NCBI RefSeq assembly: GCF_002803845.1
Contig: NZ_CP024985.1
Span: 1,240,001-1,304,000 of the forward strand
Direction: 5' to 3'
DNA from: Streptomyces lavendulae subsp. lavendulae
GTDB taxonomy: Bacteria > Actinomycetota > Actinomycetes > Streptomycetales > Streptomycetaceae
DNA: 64,000 nt
Below, piece after piece: positions 1-8,895 of the stretch. The number at the start of each line of letters is the position of its first letter. The stretch's first letter is position 1. A program made the position numbers and the translations under genes. The notes under the pieces were generated by a model that was not told the DNA's origin, searched no databases, and was given only the letters and a program-made list of their open reading frames with translations.

Positions 1-372
1 GACGATCCCGGCGGTCGATCCGACGGCCCACGCCATCCCTGCGGCAAAGGCCCATACGGCCAGCAGTGGGAGGAACGTCGCGAGTCGTCCCGCGGCCAGA
101 TAGCCCAGGAAGGTGCTGAGTGCCAGACCTACGCCCGCGCCGAGCGCGATGACCTTGCGGGGACGCCAGGTGCGCTGGAAAGTGGCTGCGCCCGCAGAGT
201 AGGCGCCGAGGGCGGCGGACGCGGCGTAGGCCGGGGAGGCCAGCCACAGCGCCGGCCCGATGACGATCGACACCCCCACAGCTGTGCGCAGCGCGAGCAG
301 GGGCTCCAGTCGCGCCTCCTCGATCGTGAGCCCGGATCGCACGACTTCCCGGAGGGCCCGCAGCCACGTCAC
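1..372 (-). CDS. FUSC-family / aromatic acid exporter-like membrane protein, N-terminal part (runs off window)
   Basis: Only the first ~124 codons are present; the gene continues beyond position 1. After a short amphipathic start (LREVVRSGLTIEEARLEPLL) come at least three hydrophobic stretches: around ALRTAVGVSIVIGPALWLA, AASAALGAYSAGAATF and the ALGAGVGLALSTFLGYLAAG region. A basic RTWRPRK loop separates two of them. This alternation matches the N-terminal membrane half of FUSC/aromatic acid exporter proteins, which export small organic acids at the cytoplasmic membrane. The GTG start is uncertain because no clear ribosome binding site precedes it. The neighbouring gene on the same strand ends 143 bases upstream and is also a membrane protein. 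Another small-molecule transporter family is possible. Confidence 0.5.
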   Translation of the reverse strand, partial: MTWLRALREVVRSGLTIEEARLEPLLALRTAVGVSIVIGPALWLASPAYAASAALGAYSAGAATFQRTWRPRKVIALGAGVGLALSTFLGYLAAGRLATFLPLLAVWAFAAGMAWAVGSTAGIV

Positions 373-515
373 GGGCAGGAGCCTAGCCGGACCCCCTACC
401 GGGTCGCGCCGGCCACGCCGCCGCCTCCTGTCCTCGGATCCCTCGCCGCTTGTGCCCCTTCCCTGGTCCGTGCGGATCCAGGACCACCTTGGTCCGGAGT
501 CGACGCATCTCCGAC

Positions 516-1733
516 TCAGGTCACCAGCTGGTCACCGTGGTCGCCTTGGAGCATGTGGCGACGTTCCTTTTCGCGCGTGGAGTAGGCGGCTGCGCGGATC
601 GCCTCGTCGCTCTCCAAGCCTGATCCCAGCGCGCCGGCCACCGTGGCGACCGAAGCGACGAACCAGGACAACGTGAAGTACTCCGTGGCGTGCAGCGGGG
701 TTCCCGTCATGGAAGCGAACACTCGGTCGTTGAGGATGAACAGCGCCCACGCCAAGTTGATGGCCATCAAACCCACGTAGCAGACGAGCGCCCCGATACC
801 CACGGTGAGGACCGTCGAGGTGTTGTAGAGCCGCGCCCTCTGCCTCGCCTCCGGCGAGCCCTCTGTCGTTCGGTGCCATAGCTCCCCGTCCACGATCAGC
901 CAGCCGGTCATGAGGCCGACGGACCCGACCATGGCGATCACGAGGCGTGGCGCGCTCAGGGCCCCGGAGAGGCTCCAGGTCGTGGAGTCCAGGGTGGCGA
1001 TGGCCCCCGTGGCGAGTGCGGCCGCCAGGGCTTTCGACAGGCCCGATACCAGCCGCCAAGGCCGGTTGGCGCGGACCATGCCGACGAGCACCCGCAGGTA
1101 ACCGCGCGGCCCGCTGACGACGTATCGAAGATCGGCGGTCTCCTCGTCACCGACCTGGCCCCGATGGACAGGCGCGAGCCGACCGGCAAAAGGGCCCAGA
1201 AGCGGCTGACTCTGCGGAAACCCCTCAGCCCCGGTGGCCTGCGGACCCACCAAGCCGAGCACGGCTTCTTCCACGGCCCGCCGAGCCCGCGTCTGCAGCC
1301 GCAAGCCCCCCAGGGAAGGAAGGGACAGCAGCGCCAAGCCGTGTTCGTGGCTCAGATCGACAACGATCTTGCGCCCGTGTGAGTGCAGCGGAAGGTCGGT
1401 GAGGGCCACCACGACGTCCCAGTTCTCCGCACTTCCCCGGTCCATGATCCGGCGCATCAGGGTGGGCGGGTCCTCGGTCCCCGAGGTGAACGGCTCACTG
1501 ACCACCTTGACGTCGAACCGTCGCCCCTGGCCCGCCTTTTCGGCGAGCCGATCAGGAAGTATCCGGGCGATGCGCTGCGCGATGTCCGTGGGCGCGTCCG
1601 GATCCGCCAGGAGAGCCACGACCGTAACGTCCTGCGACGACACCCGCACGACCGGACCATCCTCCTCGGCTGCTCTCCGCGATTGCAGGGGTTCACAGGA
1701 TGCCCCGGGGTGAAGGCGAAGCAGCGGTGACAC
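516..1733 (-). CDS. Hypothetical membrane protein with soluble N-terminal half
   Basis: The 405-residue protein has a soluble N-terminal half (residues ~35-190) with a hydrophobic beta-strand/helix pattern (VTVVALLADPD, NWDVVVALTDLPL, GRKIVVDLSHEHGLALLSLPSL). A C-terminal half follows with about four membrane segments near residues 235-255, 265-285, 305-330 and 350-370. I do not recognise a characterised family; similar proteins occur as hypotheticals in Streptomyces. The GTG start is supported by AGGA eight bases upstream. The start lies 17 bases after the stop of the thioredoxin-reductase-like gene on the same strand, so it could be the last gene of the chaperone/redox operon. A role in envelope stress would be inference only. 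Confidence 0.7.
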   Translation of the reverse strand: MSPLLRLHPGASCEPLQSRRAAEEDGPVVRVSSQDVTVVALLADPDAPTDIAQRIARILPDRLAEKAGQGRRFDVKVVSEPFTSGTEDPPTLMRRIMDRGSAENWDVVVALTDLPLHSHGRKIVVDLSHEHGLALLSLPSLGGLRLQTRARRAVEEAVLGLVGPQATGAEGFPQSQPLLGPFAGRLAPVHRGQVGDEETADLRYVVSGPRGYLRVLVGMVRANRPWRLVSGLSKALAAALATGAIATLDSTTWSLSGALSAPRLVIAMVGSVGLMTGWLIVDGELWHRTTEGSPEARQRARLYNTSTVLTVGIGALVCYVGLMAINLAWALFILNDRVFASMTGTPLHATEYFTLSWFVASVATVAGALGSGLESDEAIRAAAYSTREKERRHMLQGDHGDQLVT

Positions 1734-1750
1734 GCTGTTCCTGGGCAGGG

Positions 1751-3502
1751 TCAGCGCGACGACACGGACCCGCCCGCTACCGGCCGACGCCCCTCGGAGT
1801 CGGCGCTGACCAGGTTTCCCCTCCTTTCCCGGTGCTCGTGCACGAGGCGGATCGCCATGGCGCCTTCACCGGTCGCCGAGGCCACCCGTTTCACCGAGCC
1901 ACTTCTGACGTCGCCGGCGGCGAAGACCCCGGGAAGGGTGGTCTCCAGCAGCATCGGATCGCGGCCCAGCGAGGCCCACCGGTTCGCGTCGGCCACCGCC
2001 CGGGCGTCGCCGCCGGTGAGGACGAAGCCCTTCTCGTCCAGGGCCAGCACGCCCCCCAGCCATTCCGTGCGCGGCCGGGCCCCGATGAACACGAACAGCG
2101 CCGCGGCCTGCAGCTCACGGCGCTCATTGCTTGCGTTGTCCTCCACCGTCAGCGACTCCAGCTTCTCCTCCCCGGCGACGCCCCGTACTTCGGTGTGGAG
2201 CAGCACCTCGATCTTGGGGTGCTGTTCCACCTGGTCCACCAGGTAGCGCGACATGTCCGCGTTGAGGTCGCCGCCCCGGACGAGGAGGTGGACCCCGGAC
2301 GCGTGTTGGGCGAGGAACAGCGCCGCTTGCCCGGCGGAGTTCCCGCCGCCGACCACGGCGACCGGGTCCGCCCGGCAGAGGCCGGCCTCGTGGACCGTCG
2401 CCGCGTAGTAGACGCTGATGCCTTCCAGGCGGTCGATGCCGGGCACTTCGAGCCTGCGGTACCGCACTCCCGAGGCGAGCACCACGGCGCCGGCCCGGGC
2501 CCGGGATCCGTCTGTGAACGTGACGACGTACTCGTCGTCCTGCGGGGTGAGCGTGCTGACCTCCGCCGGCACCATGAGGCGGGCGCCGAACTTGTGGGCC
2601 TGGAGCACCGCACGTTCGATGAGTTCGCCCCCGGAGATGCCGGACGGGAAGCCGAGGTAGTTCTCGATGCGGGACGAGGTCGCGGCCTGGCCACCGGTGG
2701 CCACGGCGTCGACGGTGACCGTGGTGAGGCCGTCGGAGGCACCGTACACGGCGGCGGCGAGTCCTGCGGGGCCCGCACCGACCACCATGACGTCGCACCG
2801 TTCGTTCTCGGGCGAGGGGGCGGGCAGCCCGATGAGGCGGGCGAGTTCGGCGTTGCTCGGATTGCGCAGGAGCCGCTCGCCCTGCCAGAGGACCACCGGC
2901 GTCTCCTCGGGGCGGATGGCGAACCGGCGCAGCAGCGCCTCGGCCTCCTTGTCCCTCTCCAGATCCACCCAGCGGTGGGGCAGCCGGTTGCGGGCGGCGA
3001 ACTCGCGCAGCCGCAGCGTGTCCCGTGAATAGCACGACCCCAGGATCCGGAAGCCGGCGCCGAGGCCGATGAGCAGGTACCTGCGGCCCAGGTAGGCGCG
3101 GAGGATCAGGTCGCCGAGGACGGGGTCGCTGCCGACCAGGGCGCGTTGCCGCTCCACCGGTACGGCCAGGATCTCGCCGGCCTCGCGCACCACGGCGGTG
3201 TTGAACGCTGCCTGGCCTTCCAGCAGTCCGAGTTCGCCCAGGAACCTGCCGGGTCCGTGCACGGCCACCGTCCGCTCGTCGGGGCCGCCCTGGTCGTGGA
3301 GGATTTCGACGGTCCCGCTGAGGATCGCGAGGAACTCCCGGAACGGCTCGCCCTCGCGGTACAGCACCTCGCCCTCGGCGGTCCTGCGGCGCTCGCCGTG
3401 CGCGGTCAGGTCCTCCAGCTGCTCCGGCGTGAGGCGGGGGAACGCCCCGTACCGGTCTGGTGTCTCGCGGACCGCACCATTCTCGTGCTCGGCCGTGCTC
3501 AT
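1751..3502 (-). CDS. Cyclic-nucleotide-binding-domain thioredoxin-reductase-like FAD oxidoreductase, CxxC missing
   Basis: The 583-aa protein has three parts. Residues ~20-130 form a cyclic-nucleotide-binding/CRP-like sensor domain (GEVLYREGEPFREFLAILSG, GRFLGELGLLEG). Residues ~150-225 look like a glutaredoxin/thioredoxin-like domain (FRILGSCYSRDTLRLREFA). The rest is a thioredoxin-reductase-type FAD/NAD(P)H module with VMVVGAGPAGLAAAVYGAS, GGQAATSSRIENYLGFP, VAVVGGGNSAGQAALFLAQ and the closing GVFAAGDVRS. Low-molecular-weight thioredoxin reductases carry a redox CxxC after the second FAD segment; here the aligned stretch is YYAATVHEAGLC, so that cysteine pair is absent. It probably does not reduce thioredoxin in the canonical way. 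The ATG overlaps the stop of the upstream UBP zinc-finger gene (ATGA), so translation is probably coupled. Confidence 0.85.
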   Translation of the reverse strand: MSTAEHENGAVRETPDRYGAFPRLTPEQLEDLTAHGERRRTAEGEVLYREGEPFREFLAILSGTVEILHDQGGPDERTVAVHGPGRFLGELGLLEGQAAFNTAVVREAGEILAVPVERQRALVGSDPVLGDLILRAYLGRRYLLIGLGAGFRILGSCYSRDTLRLREFAARNRLPHRWVDLERDKEAEALLRRFAIRPEETPVVLWQGERLLRNPSNAELARLIGLPAPSPENERCDVMVVGAGPAGLAAAVYGASDGLTTVTVDAVATGGQAATSSRIENYLGFPSGISGGELIERAVLQAHKFGARLMVPAEVSTLTPQDDEYVVTFTDGSRARAGAVVLASGVRYRRLEVPGIDRLEGISVYYAATVHEAGLCRADPVAVVGGGNSAGQAALFLAQHASGVHLLVRGGDLNADMSRYLVDQVEQHPKIEVLLHTEVRGVAGEEKLESLTVEDNASNERRELQAAALFVFIGARPRTEWLGGVLALDEKGFVLTGGDARAVADANRWASLGRDPMLLETTLPGVFAAGDVRSGSVKRVASATGEGAMAIRLVHEHRERRGNLVSADSEGRRPVAGGSVSSR

Positions 3503-3765
3503 CAGACCAGGGCCTCGTGAACGTAGCACCAGCGCCAGTCCTCTCCCGGCTCGAAGGACTGCACGACGGGGTGACCGACGCTCCCGGCATGCCGTCTGGC
3601 GTGCTTGAGGGGGGAGGAGTCGCAGCAGCCCACATGCCCACAGGTGAGGCAGAGGCGCAGGTGCAGCCACGGGGAATGCTCCCTGAGGCACTCCTCGCAG
3701 CCCTGCGGGGTACGCGGTGTCACTGGGCGCACCATCGCCAGGTGCGGGTCGACAATCGTGGCCAT
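3502..3765 (-). CDS. UBP-type zinc finger protein
   Basis: This 87-aa protein consists almost entirely of a ZnF-UBP fold: CEECL, then LRLCLTCGHVGCCDSS, then HARRHAGSVGHPVVQSFEPGEDWRWCYVHE. The Cys/His spacing is typical of UBP fingers, which in eukaryotes bind the ubiquitin C-terminus; the bacterial partner is unknown. I chose the ATG at 3765 over an upstream one because GGAAGG lies at proper distance before it. It sits between thioredoxin and a CNB-containing thioredoxin-reductase-like protein and overlaps the latter by 4 bases, suggesting an adaptor role in the same redox/protein-quality operon (inference). Confidence 0.85.
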   Translation of the reverse strand: MATIVDPHLAMVRPVTPRTPQGCEECLREHSPWLHLRLCLTCGHVGCCDSSPLKHARRHAGSVGHPVVQSFEPGEDWRWCYVHEALV

Positions 3766-3832
3766 GAGAGTTTTCCTTCCGTGCATGGGCCTGATCGGCC
3801 GCGGCCGACGATCTTCCTCAGCACCGTCGTCC

Positions 3833-4291
3833 TCACCCTCCCGCAGTGGTCTGCCTGCCCGCCATCGCCTGCTCGACCCACGAGCGCAGGACGTGCGCGG
3901 GTGCCGCGCCGGCCTGCCGGGCGACCGTCTCGCCCCGGTCCAGGACGAGCAGGGTCGGCACCGCCTGGACCTCGAACCGCCGACTGAGCCGTGGGTTCCG
4001 GTCGACGTCGACCTTGACGAGCTTGATCCGTCCCGCGAGGTCCCGGGCGACCTGTTCGAGGGCTGGGCTGACCATGCGGCAGGGGCCGCACCAGGTGGCC
4101 CAGAGGTCGACGACGACGGGCACCGTGGCGTTGTCGGCGACCTCGGCGAAGTCGTCGTCGCCCGCGTCGACGACCCAGGGCAGGGGCTGCTTGCAGTGGC
4201 CGCACTTGGGCCGTCCCCCGGCGGCCACGGGAATCCGGTTGCCGCGCCCGCAGTTCGGGCAGGTCACCGTCGTCGTCCGGGTGGTGTTCAC
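3833..4291 (-). CDS. trxC: Thioredoxin with N-terminal zinc ribbon (TrxC-type)
   Basis: The 152-aa protein starts with a zinc ribbon ([11 protein letters not shown]...[11 protein letters not shown]), followed by a full thioredoxin fold with the active site [10 protein letters not shown] and the cis-proline stretch [14 protein letters not shown]. That order is the thioredoxin-2/TrxC arrangement. It would reduce protein disulfides in the cytoplasm, here plausibly on clients refolded by ClpB/DnaK. The GTG start overlaps the clpB stop (GTGA), giving translational coupling with the disaggregase. A 67-base gap separates it from the UBP finger gene. Confidence 0.93.
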   Translation of the reverse strand: MNTTRTTTVTCPNCGRGNRIPVAAGGRPKCGHCKQPLPWVVDAGDDDFAEVADNATVPVVVDLWATWCGPCRMVSPALEQVARDLAGRIKLVKVDVDRNPRLSRRFEVQAVPTLLVLDRGETVARQAGAAPAHVLRSWVEQAMAGRQTTAGG

Positions 4292-6927
4292 GCCGCCCTC
4301 GTTTCCCGGTGGCCCTCCTGCTGGTCGTAGGTGACCACCAGCTCTGCGTGCTCGGCGTCGACGCGCACCGTAGCGCCGTCCTGGACGTCGCCGCGCAGCA
4401 GGGCGCGTCCGACCAGTGTCTCGACCTCGTGGGAGATGTAACGCCGCAGCGGCCGGGCCCCGTACACCGGGTCGTAGCCCTGGTGGGCGATCAGCTCTCT
4501 CGCACTGTCGGACAGTTCGACGGTGATGCGGCGCTCGGCGAGCCGCCGCCGCAGCTCGTCGAACTGCAGCTCCACGATCCGCTCGATCTGCCGCTCACCG
4601 AGCGGCTTGAACAGCACGATGTCGTCGACGCGGTTGAGGAACTCCGGACGGAAGTGCCCGCGCAGCTCGCCCATCACCAGGGCGCGGGCGTCGGGCTTGA
4701 TCTCACCCTCGGCGGTGGCGCCGTCGAGGAGGTGCTCGGAGCCGATGTTGGACGTCATGATGATCACGGTGTTGCGGAAGTCGACGGTGCGGCCCTGGGC
4801 GTCGGTGATGCGACCGTCATCGAGGATCTGCAGCAGCGTGTTGAAGACATCGGTGTGCGCCTTCTCGATCTCGTCGAACAGGACGACCGAGTACGGCTTG
4901 CGGCGCACGGCCTCGGTGAGCTGGCCGCCCTCCTCGTAGCCGACGTATCCGGGCGGTGCGCCCATGAGCCGGCTGACGGTGTGCCGCTCCTGGTACTCGC
5001 TCATGTCGAGGCGGACCATGTTCTCCTCGGAGTCGAACAGGGTCCGGGCGAGGGTCTTGGCCAGCTCGGTCTTCCCGACGCCGGTGGGGCCGAGGAAGAT
5101 GAACGAGCCGATGGGACGGCGAGGGTCGCGGATGCCGGAGCGGGCACGGATGATGGCGTCGGTGACGAGCTTGACGGCCTCGTCCTGGCCGATGACGCGC
5201 TCGCGCAGGATCTCGTCGAGGCGCAGCAGCTTCTCGCGTTCGCCCTCCTGGAGGCGGGCGACGGGTACGCCGGTCCAGGCGGCGACGATCTCGGCGATCT
5301 CCTCCTCGGTGACGACCTCGCGCAGCAGCCGGTTCTGACCTTGTTTGGCGGCCAGTTGCTCCTCCTCCGCGGCGAGTCGCCGCTCCAGGTCCTGGACGCG
5401 GCCGTAGCGCAGTTCGGCGGCGAGGTTGAGGTCGTAGGCGCGTTCGGCCTCCTCTGCCTCGTGGCGGACCTGTTCCAGTTCCTGGCGCAGTTCCTGCACG
5501 CGGCGGATCGCCTGCCGTTCGGCCTCCCACTGGGCGTGTTTGGCGTCGGCCTCTCCGCGCAGGTCGCCCAGTTCCCTGCGCAGCTCTTCCAGGCGCGTCT
5601 TGCTGGCGGGGTCGGTCTCCTTGGACAGGGCGGCATCCTCGATCTCCAGCCGCGTGACGCGGCGGGTGATCTCGTCGAGTTCGGCGGGCATCGAGTCGAT
5701 CTCGGTACGCAGTCTGGCGCACGCCTCGTCGACGAGGTCGATGGCCTTGTCGGGCAGGAACCGATCGGTGATGTAACGGTGGCTGAGGGTGGCCGCGGAG
5801 ACCAGCGCGGTGTCCTGGATCTTCACACCGTGGAAGACCTCCAGGCGTTCGCGCAGTCCGCGCAGGATGGAGATGGTGTCCTCCACGCTGGGCTCCTCGA
5901 CCAGGACCTGCTGGAAGCGGCGTTCGAGGGCGGCGTCCTTCTCGATGTGCTTGCGGTACTCGTCGAGGGTGGTGGCGCCGACCATGTGGAGTTCGCCTCG
6001 GGCCAGCATCGGCTTGAGCATGTTGCCGGCGTCCATGGCTCCTTCGGCGGCGCCTGCGCCGACGACGGTGTGGAGTTCGTCGACGAAGAGCAGGATGCGC
6101 CCTTCGGCGGCCTTCACCTCGGACAGCACGGCCTTGAGGCGTTCCTCGAACTCGCCGCGGTACTTGGCGCCGGCGACCAGGGAGCCCATGTCCAGGGCGA
6201 ACACCGTCCTGTCGCGCAGGCCCTCGGGGACATCGCCGCGGACGATGCGCTGGGCCAGGCCCTCGACGATGGCGGTCTTGCCGACGCCGGGGTCACCGAT
6301 GAGGACGGGGTTGTTCTTGGTCTTGCGGCTGAGGATCTGGGTGACGCGGCGGATCTCCGCGTCACGGCCGATGACCGGGTCCAGCCGCCCGGACCGGGCC
6401 TCGACGACGAGGTCACGTCCGTACTTCTCAAGAGCTTCGTAGGCCACTTCGGGGTTGGCGGAGGTGACGCGCTGGTTGCCGCGGACCTGGGTGAGCGCGC
6501 CCAGGAACGAGTCCCTGGTGATGCCGGCCTGTTTGAGCAGTCGCCCGGCGGCGGTCGAAGAGCTCTCCTCGGCGAGGGCGAGCAGGAGGTGTTCCACGGA
6601 CACGTACTCGTCCTTGAGGCGTTTGGCCTCCCGTTCGGCGGTGTCGAGCAGGTGGGCGAGGCGCTGGGTGACGAAGACCTGGCCGGGTGCCGCGCCGGGG
6701 CCGGTGACCTTCGGGCGACGGGAGAGTTCCTCGCGCACGGCCTCGCGCAGTCCCTTCGGCTCCTTGCCGGCCTGCTCCAGCAACCGCGGGATCAGACCGT
6801 CCTCCTGATCGAGAAGTGCGAGCAGCAGGTGTTCCCCGTCGACCTCGGTGTGCCCCATGCGGCCGGCCGCGGTCTGGGCCTCCTGGAGGGCTTCCTGGGA
6901 CTTCTGGGTGAGACGGTTCATGTCCAT
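4288..6927 (-). CDS. clpB: ATP-dependent disaggregase ClpB
   Basis: The 879-aa Hsp100 protein has the full ClpB layout: paired N-terminal Clp repeats ([18 protein letters not shown], then [13 protein letters not shown]), first AAA+ module with Walker A GDPGVGKT near residue 209 and Walker [11 protein letters not shown], a middle coiled-coil rich in Glu/Arg (~residues 400-530), and a second AAA+ module with GPTGVGKTE near residue 611 and [11 protein letters not shown]. ClpB threads aggregated protein through its hexamer and hands it to DnaK-DnaJ-GrpE, all encoded upstream in the same operon. GAGGAG precedes the start, inside the end of cbpM, which overlaps it by 10 bases. Streptomyces usually also has a housekeeping clpB, so this may be a second, stress-specific copy (inference). 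Confidence 0.97.
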   Translation of the reverse strand: MDMNRLTQKSQEALQEAQTAAGRMGHTEVDGEHLLLALLDQEDGLIPRLLEQAGKEPKGLREAVREELSRRPKVTGPGAAPGQVFVTQRLAHLLDTAEREAKRLKDEYVSVEHLLLALAEESSSTAAGRLLKQAGITRDSFLGALTQVRGNQRVTSANPEVAYEALEKYGRDLVVEARSGRLDPVIGRDAEIRRVTQILSRKTKNNPVLIGDPGVGKTAIVEGLAQRIVRGDVPEGLRDRTVFALDMGSLVAGAKYRGEFEERLKAVLSEVKAAEGRILLFVDELHTVVGAGAAEGAMDAGNMLKPMLARGELHMVGATTLDEYRKHIEKDAALERRFQQVLVEEPSVEDTISILRGLRERLEVFHGVKIQDTALVSAATLSHRYITDRFLPDKAIDLVDEACARLRTEIDSMPAELDEITRRVTRLEIEDAALSKETDPASKTRLEELRRELGDLRGEADAKHAQWEAERQAIRRVQELRQELEQVRHEAEEAERAYDLNLAAELRYGRVQDLERRLAAEEEQLAAKQGQNRLLREVVTEEEIAEIVAAWTGVPVARLQEGEREKLLRLDEILRERVIGQDEAVKLVTDAIIRARSGIRDPRRPIGSFIFLGPTGVGKTELAKTLARTLFDSEENMVRLDMSEYQERHTVSRLMGAPPGYVGYEEGGQLTEAVRRKPYSVVLFDEIEKAHTDVFNTLLQILDDGRITDAQGRTVDFRNTVIIMTSNIGSEHLLDGATAEGEIKPDARALVMGELRGHFRPEFLNRVDDIVLFKPLGERQIERIVELQFDELRRRLAERRITVELSDSARELIAHQGYDPVYGARPLRRYISHEVETLVGRALLRGDVQDGATVRVDAEHAELVVTYDQQEGHRETRAA

Positions 6928-7325
6928 GGGGGTGTTTCACTCCTCGTGCCGCGGCCGCGCAGGGCGGCTTCGAGCAGGCTGATGCGGTCGAGCAGGTCGA
7001 GCACCAGGCCGATGGATGCGTAGTTGAGGCAGAGTCCGGTGCGCAGCCGCTGGATGCGGGCGAGGACCGCCGGGGCCGCGGGGTCGAACACCAGGTGCCC
7101 CGCGGCGTCGCGTTCGGCGTCGATCAGGCCGAGGGCGACGAACCGGCGGATCAGATCGGGGTGGAGGCCCGAGCGACGGGCCACGGCGTCGAGGGAGAGC
7201 CTGGGGGCGGGCACGAGCGCGTACCGGACGGCCGTCGAGGCGGTGAGGTCGGCGCGCGCTCGCACCGGACGGTTGCCCATGCCGGCCCGGCCGGGGCCTG
7301 ACGCTCCCGCGGGTGGTTCGTTCAT
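6918..7325 (-). CDS. cbpM: Chaperone modulator CbpM (MerR-like)
   Basis: The 135-aa protein carries a MerR-like winged helix ([31 protein letters not shown]) followed by a helical C-terminus ([28 protein letters not shown]), as in CbpM proteins that bind the J-domain of CbpA and inhibit its co-chaperone activity. It lies directly after cbpA. The ATG at 7325 overlaps the cbpA stop (ATGA) and has AGGAGG just upstream. Its 3' end overlaps the clpB start. The classical Streptomyces dnaK operon ends with the repressor gene hspR, a MerR-type protein, so an HspR-like role in autoregulation is an alternative; the shortness and pairing with a zinc-finger-less DnaJ favour CbpM. Confidence 0.75.
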   Translation of the reverse strand: MNEPPAGASGPGRAGMGNRPVRARADLTASTAVRYALVPAPRLSLDAVARRSGLHPDLIRRFVALGLIDAERDAAGHLVFDPAAPAVLARIQRLRTGLCLNYASIGLVLDLLDRISLLEAALRGRGTRSETPPWT

Positions 7326-8272
7326 CACGTCCTCCTGGGGTCGTACGAGGAGGCGGCGGCGAGCTCCGCGAACAGTTCGCGCTCCCGGTCGCCGAGGGTG
7401 GGTGGCACCACGATGCGGAGTTCGGCGTACAGGTCGCCGTTCGCGCCGCGGGGGTTCGGCATGCCCTCGCCGCGCAGCCGCAGCCGCCGGCCGCTGGACG
7501 AGCCCGCGGGCACCGTGACCTTGGCCGTGCCGCCGCCGGGGGTGGGCACCGGTACGGTCGCACCCAGGGCCGCCTCCCAGGGGGCCACCGGGACCTGGAC
7601 GTGCACGTCGCGGCCGTCCAGCCGGAACCGGGGATGGGGCTGGATACGCACGCGCAGGTACAGGTCGCCCGCGGCGGCGTCACCACTGCCCCGACCGCCC
7701 TCGCCCGCCAGCCGGATGCGCTGCCCGTCGGTGACGCCCGGCGGCACGTCGACCTCGTACCGCCGCGGCTGCCCGGTGGGACCGGCGAGCGTGACGGTGC
7801 GGCGGCCGCCTCGGTACGCCTCCTCGACGGTGAGCGACAGCTCGGCCTCCTGGTCCGCGCCGGGTACGCCGCCTCGGGCGGCGCCGGCACCGAACATGGA
7901 GCCGAACAGGTCCTCGATGTCGATGCCCTCCGCTGCGAAGTCGTCTCCGAAGCCGGTGTACCGGACCCGAGGACCGCCGCCGCCTGCGGTCGTGCGACCG
8001 CGGAAGCCGCCGCCCGCTCCGGCCGCGACCCGCTCGTCGAAGTCCTCCGGAATCTTGCGGAAATCCTCGCCGAAGCGGTCGTAGCGGGCCCGGGTCTTGG
8101 GATCGGACAGGACGCTGTATGCCTCGTTGAGGTCCTTGAAACGCTCTTCCGCCCCAGGGTCCTTGTTGACGTCGGGGTGGTGCCTGCGGGCGAGTTTGCG
8201 ATATGCCTGCTGGATCTCGTCCTGGCTCGCGGACCGCGACACCCCGAGCGCCTCGTAGTAGTCCCGCGCCAT
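7325..8272 (-). CDS. cbpA: CbpA-type DnaJ co-chaperone
   Basis: The 315-aa protein starts with a complete J-domain including HPD ([18 protein letters not shown], then [18 protein letters not shown]), then a Gly-rich linker with GFGDDF-type repeats, then two C-terminal substrate-binding barrels ([36 protein letters not shown]). The four CxxCxGxG zinc repeats of canonical DnaJ are missing, so it is the CbpA/DnaJ class B type. It would stimulate the ATPase of the DnaK encoded two genes upstream. The gene starts 6 bases after the end of grpE and its stop overlaps cbpM. Confidence 0.95.
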   Translation of the reverse strand: MARDYYEALGVSRSASQDEIQQAYRKLARRHHPDVNKDPGAEERFKDLNEAYSVLSDPKTRARYDRFGEDFRKIPEDFDERVAAGAGGGFRGRTTAGGGGPRVRYTGFGDDFAAEGIDIEDLFGSMFGAGAARGGVPGADQEAELSLTVEEAYRGGRRTVTLAGPTGQPRRYEVDVPPGVTDGQRIRLAGEGGRGSGDAAAGDLYLRVRIQPHPRFRLDGRDVHVQVPVAPWEAALGATVPVPTPGGGTAKVTVPAGSSSGRRLRLRGEGMPNPRGANGDLYAELRIVVPPTLGDRERELFAELAAASSYDPRRT

Positions 8273-8278
8273 GACCGG

Positions 8279-8887
8279 TCACTCCCGCTTAGCGACGGTC
8301 ACGGCGGCGGGCCTGAGCTGCCGCTCGCCGTCCCCGTAGCCGGGGCGCAGTACCTCGACGACCGTGCCCGGTGGGGCGTCGGGGTCCTGGACGACGCCGA
8401 CCACCTCGTGCCGGGCCGGGTCGAAGGAGACGCCGGTCTCCGCGTACCGCGGGTAGCCCAGCAGTTCGAGGACGCTCACCGCTTGGTCGCGTACGGCCCG
8501 GATGCCCTCCACGATCGCGCCCGGATCGGCGTCCGCGTGGGTCAGGGCGAGTTCGAGGTTGTCGAGGACCGGCAGGAAGGCGGCCGCCGTGCGGGACCGC
8601 TCCACCGCCCGTTCACGCTCCATTTCCCTGGCGTGACGCTTGCGCAGGTTGTCGAGGTCGGCGAGTGCCCGCCGCCAGCGGTCCTCCAGTTCCTGGATCG
8701 CGGTCGTGTACTCGTCCTCGGCAGGCGCGGGGCCGGCGGCATCGGGTCCCGGTTCGCCGTCCGCCGCTCCGGACCGGGTCGGCCCCGGCTGGGGCAGGTC
8801 CCCGCGAGGGGGGCGTCCGGCGCCTTCCGGGACCGGGTCGACCGGATCCGACGCGGCCCGGTCGGGTTCCTGGGGGTAGGTGGGCAT
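8279..8887 (-). CDS. grpE: Nucleotide exchange factor GrpE
   Basis: The 202-aa protein has a disordered acidic/Pro-rich N-terminus (~60 residues), a long helix (AIQELEDRWRRALADLDNLR followed by KRHAREMERERA), the four-helix region LPVLDNLELALTHAD, and the C-terminal beta domain with FDPARHEVVGVVQDPDAPPGTVVEVLRPGY-type sequence ending in VTVAKRE. GrpE homodimers release ADP from DnaK. It lies 8 bases downstream of dnaK and 6 bases upstream of cbpA, so all three are certainly co-transcribed. The length is usual for actinobacterial GrpE. Confidence 0.95.
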   Translation of the reverse strand: MPTYPQEPDRAASDPVDPVPEGAGRPPRGDLPQPGPTRSGAADGEPGPDAAGPAPAEDEYTTAIQELEDRWRRALADLDNLRKRHAREMERERAVERSRTAAAFLPVLDNLELALTHADADPGAIVEGIRAVRDQAVSVLELLGYPRYAETGVSFDPARHEVVGVVQDPDAPPGTVVEVLRPGYGDGERQLRPAAVTVAKRE

Positions 8888-8895
8888 GGCGCGCC

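Noticed and set aside
4309..7023. 904-codon open frame on the forward strand, antisense to clpB
   Set aside because: It mirrors clpB exactly, has no ribosome binding site and reads as a Leu/Val/Asp/Gly-rich shadow of a high-GC gene. Similar long shadows at 8371-11421 (antisense to grpE/dnaK), 13279-15177 (antisense to uvrA2) and 36284-37984 (antisense to the VirB4-like gene) were left out for the same reason.
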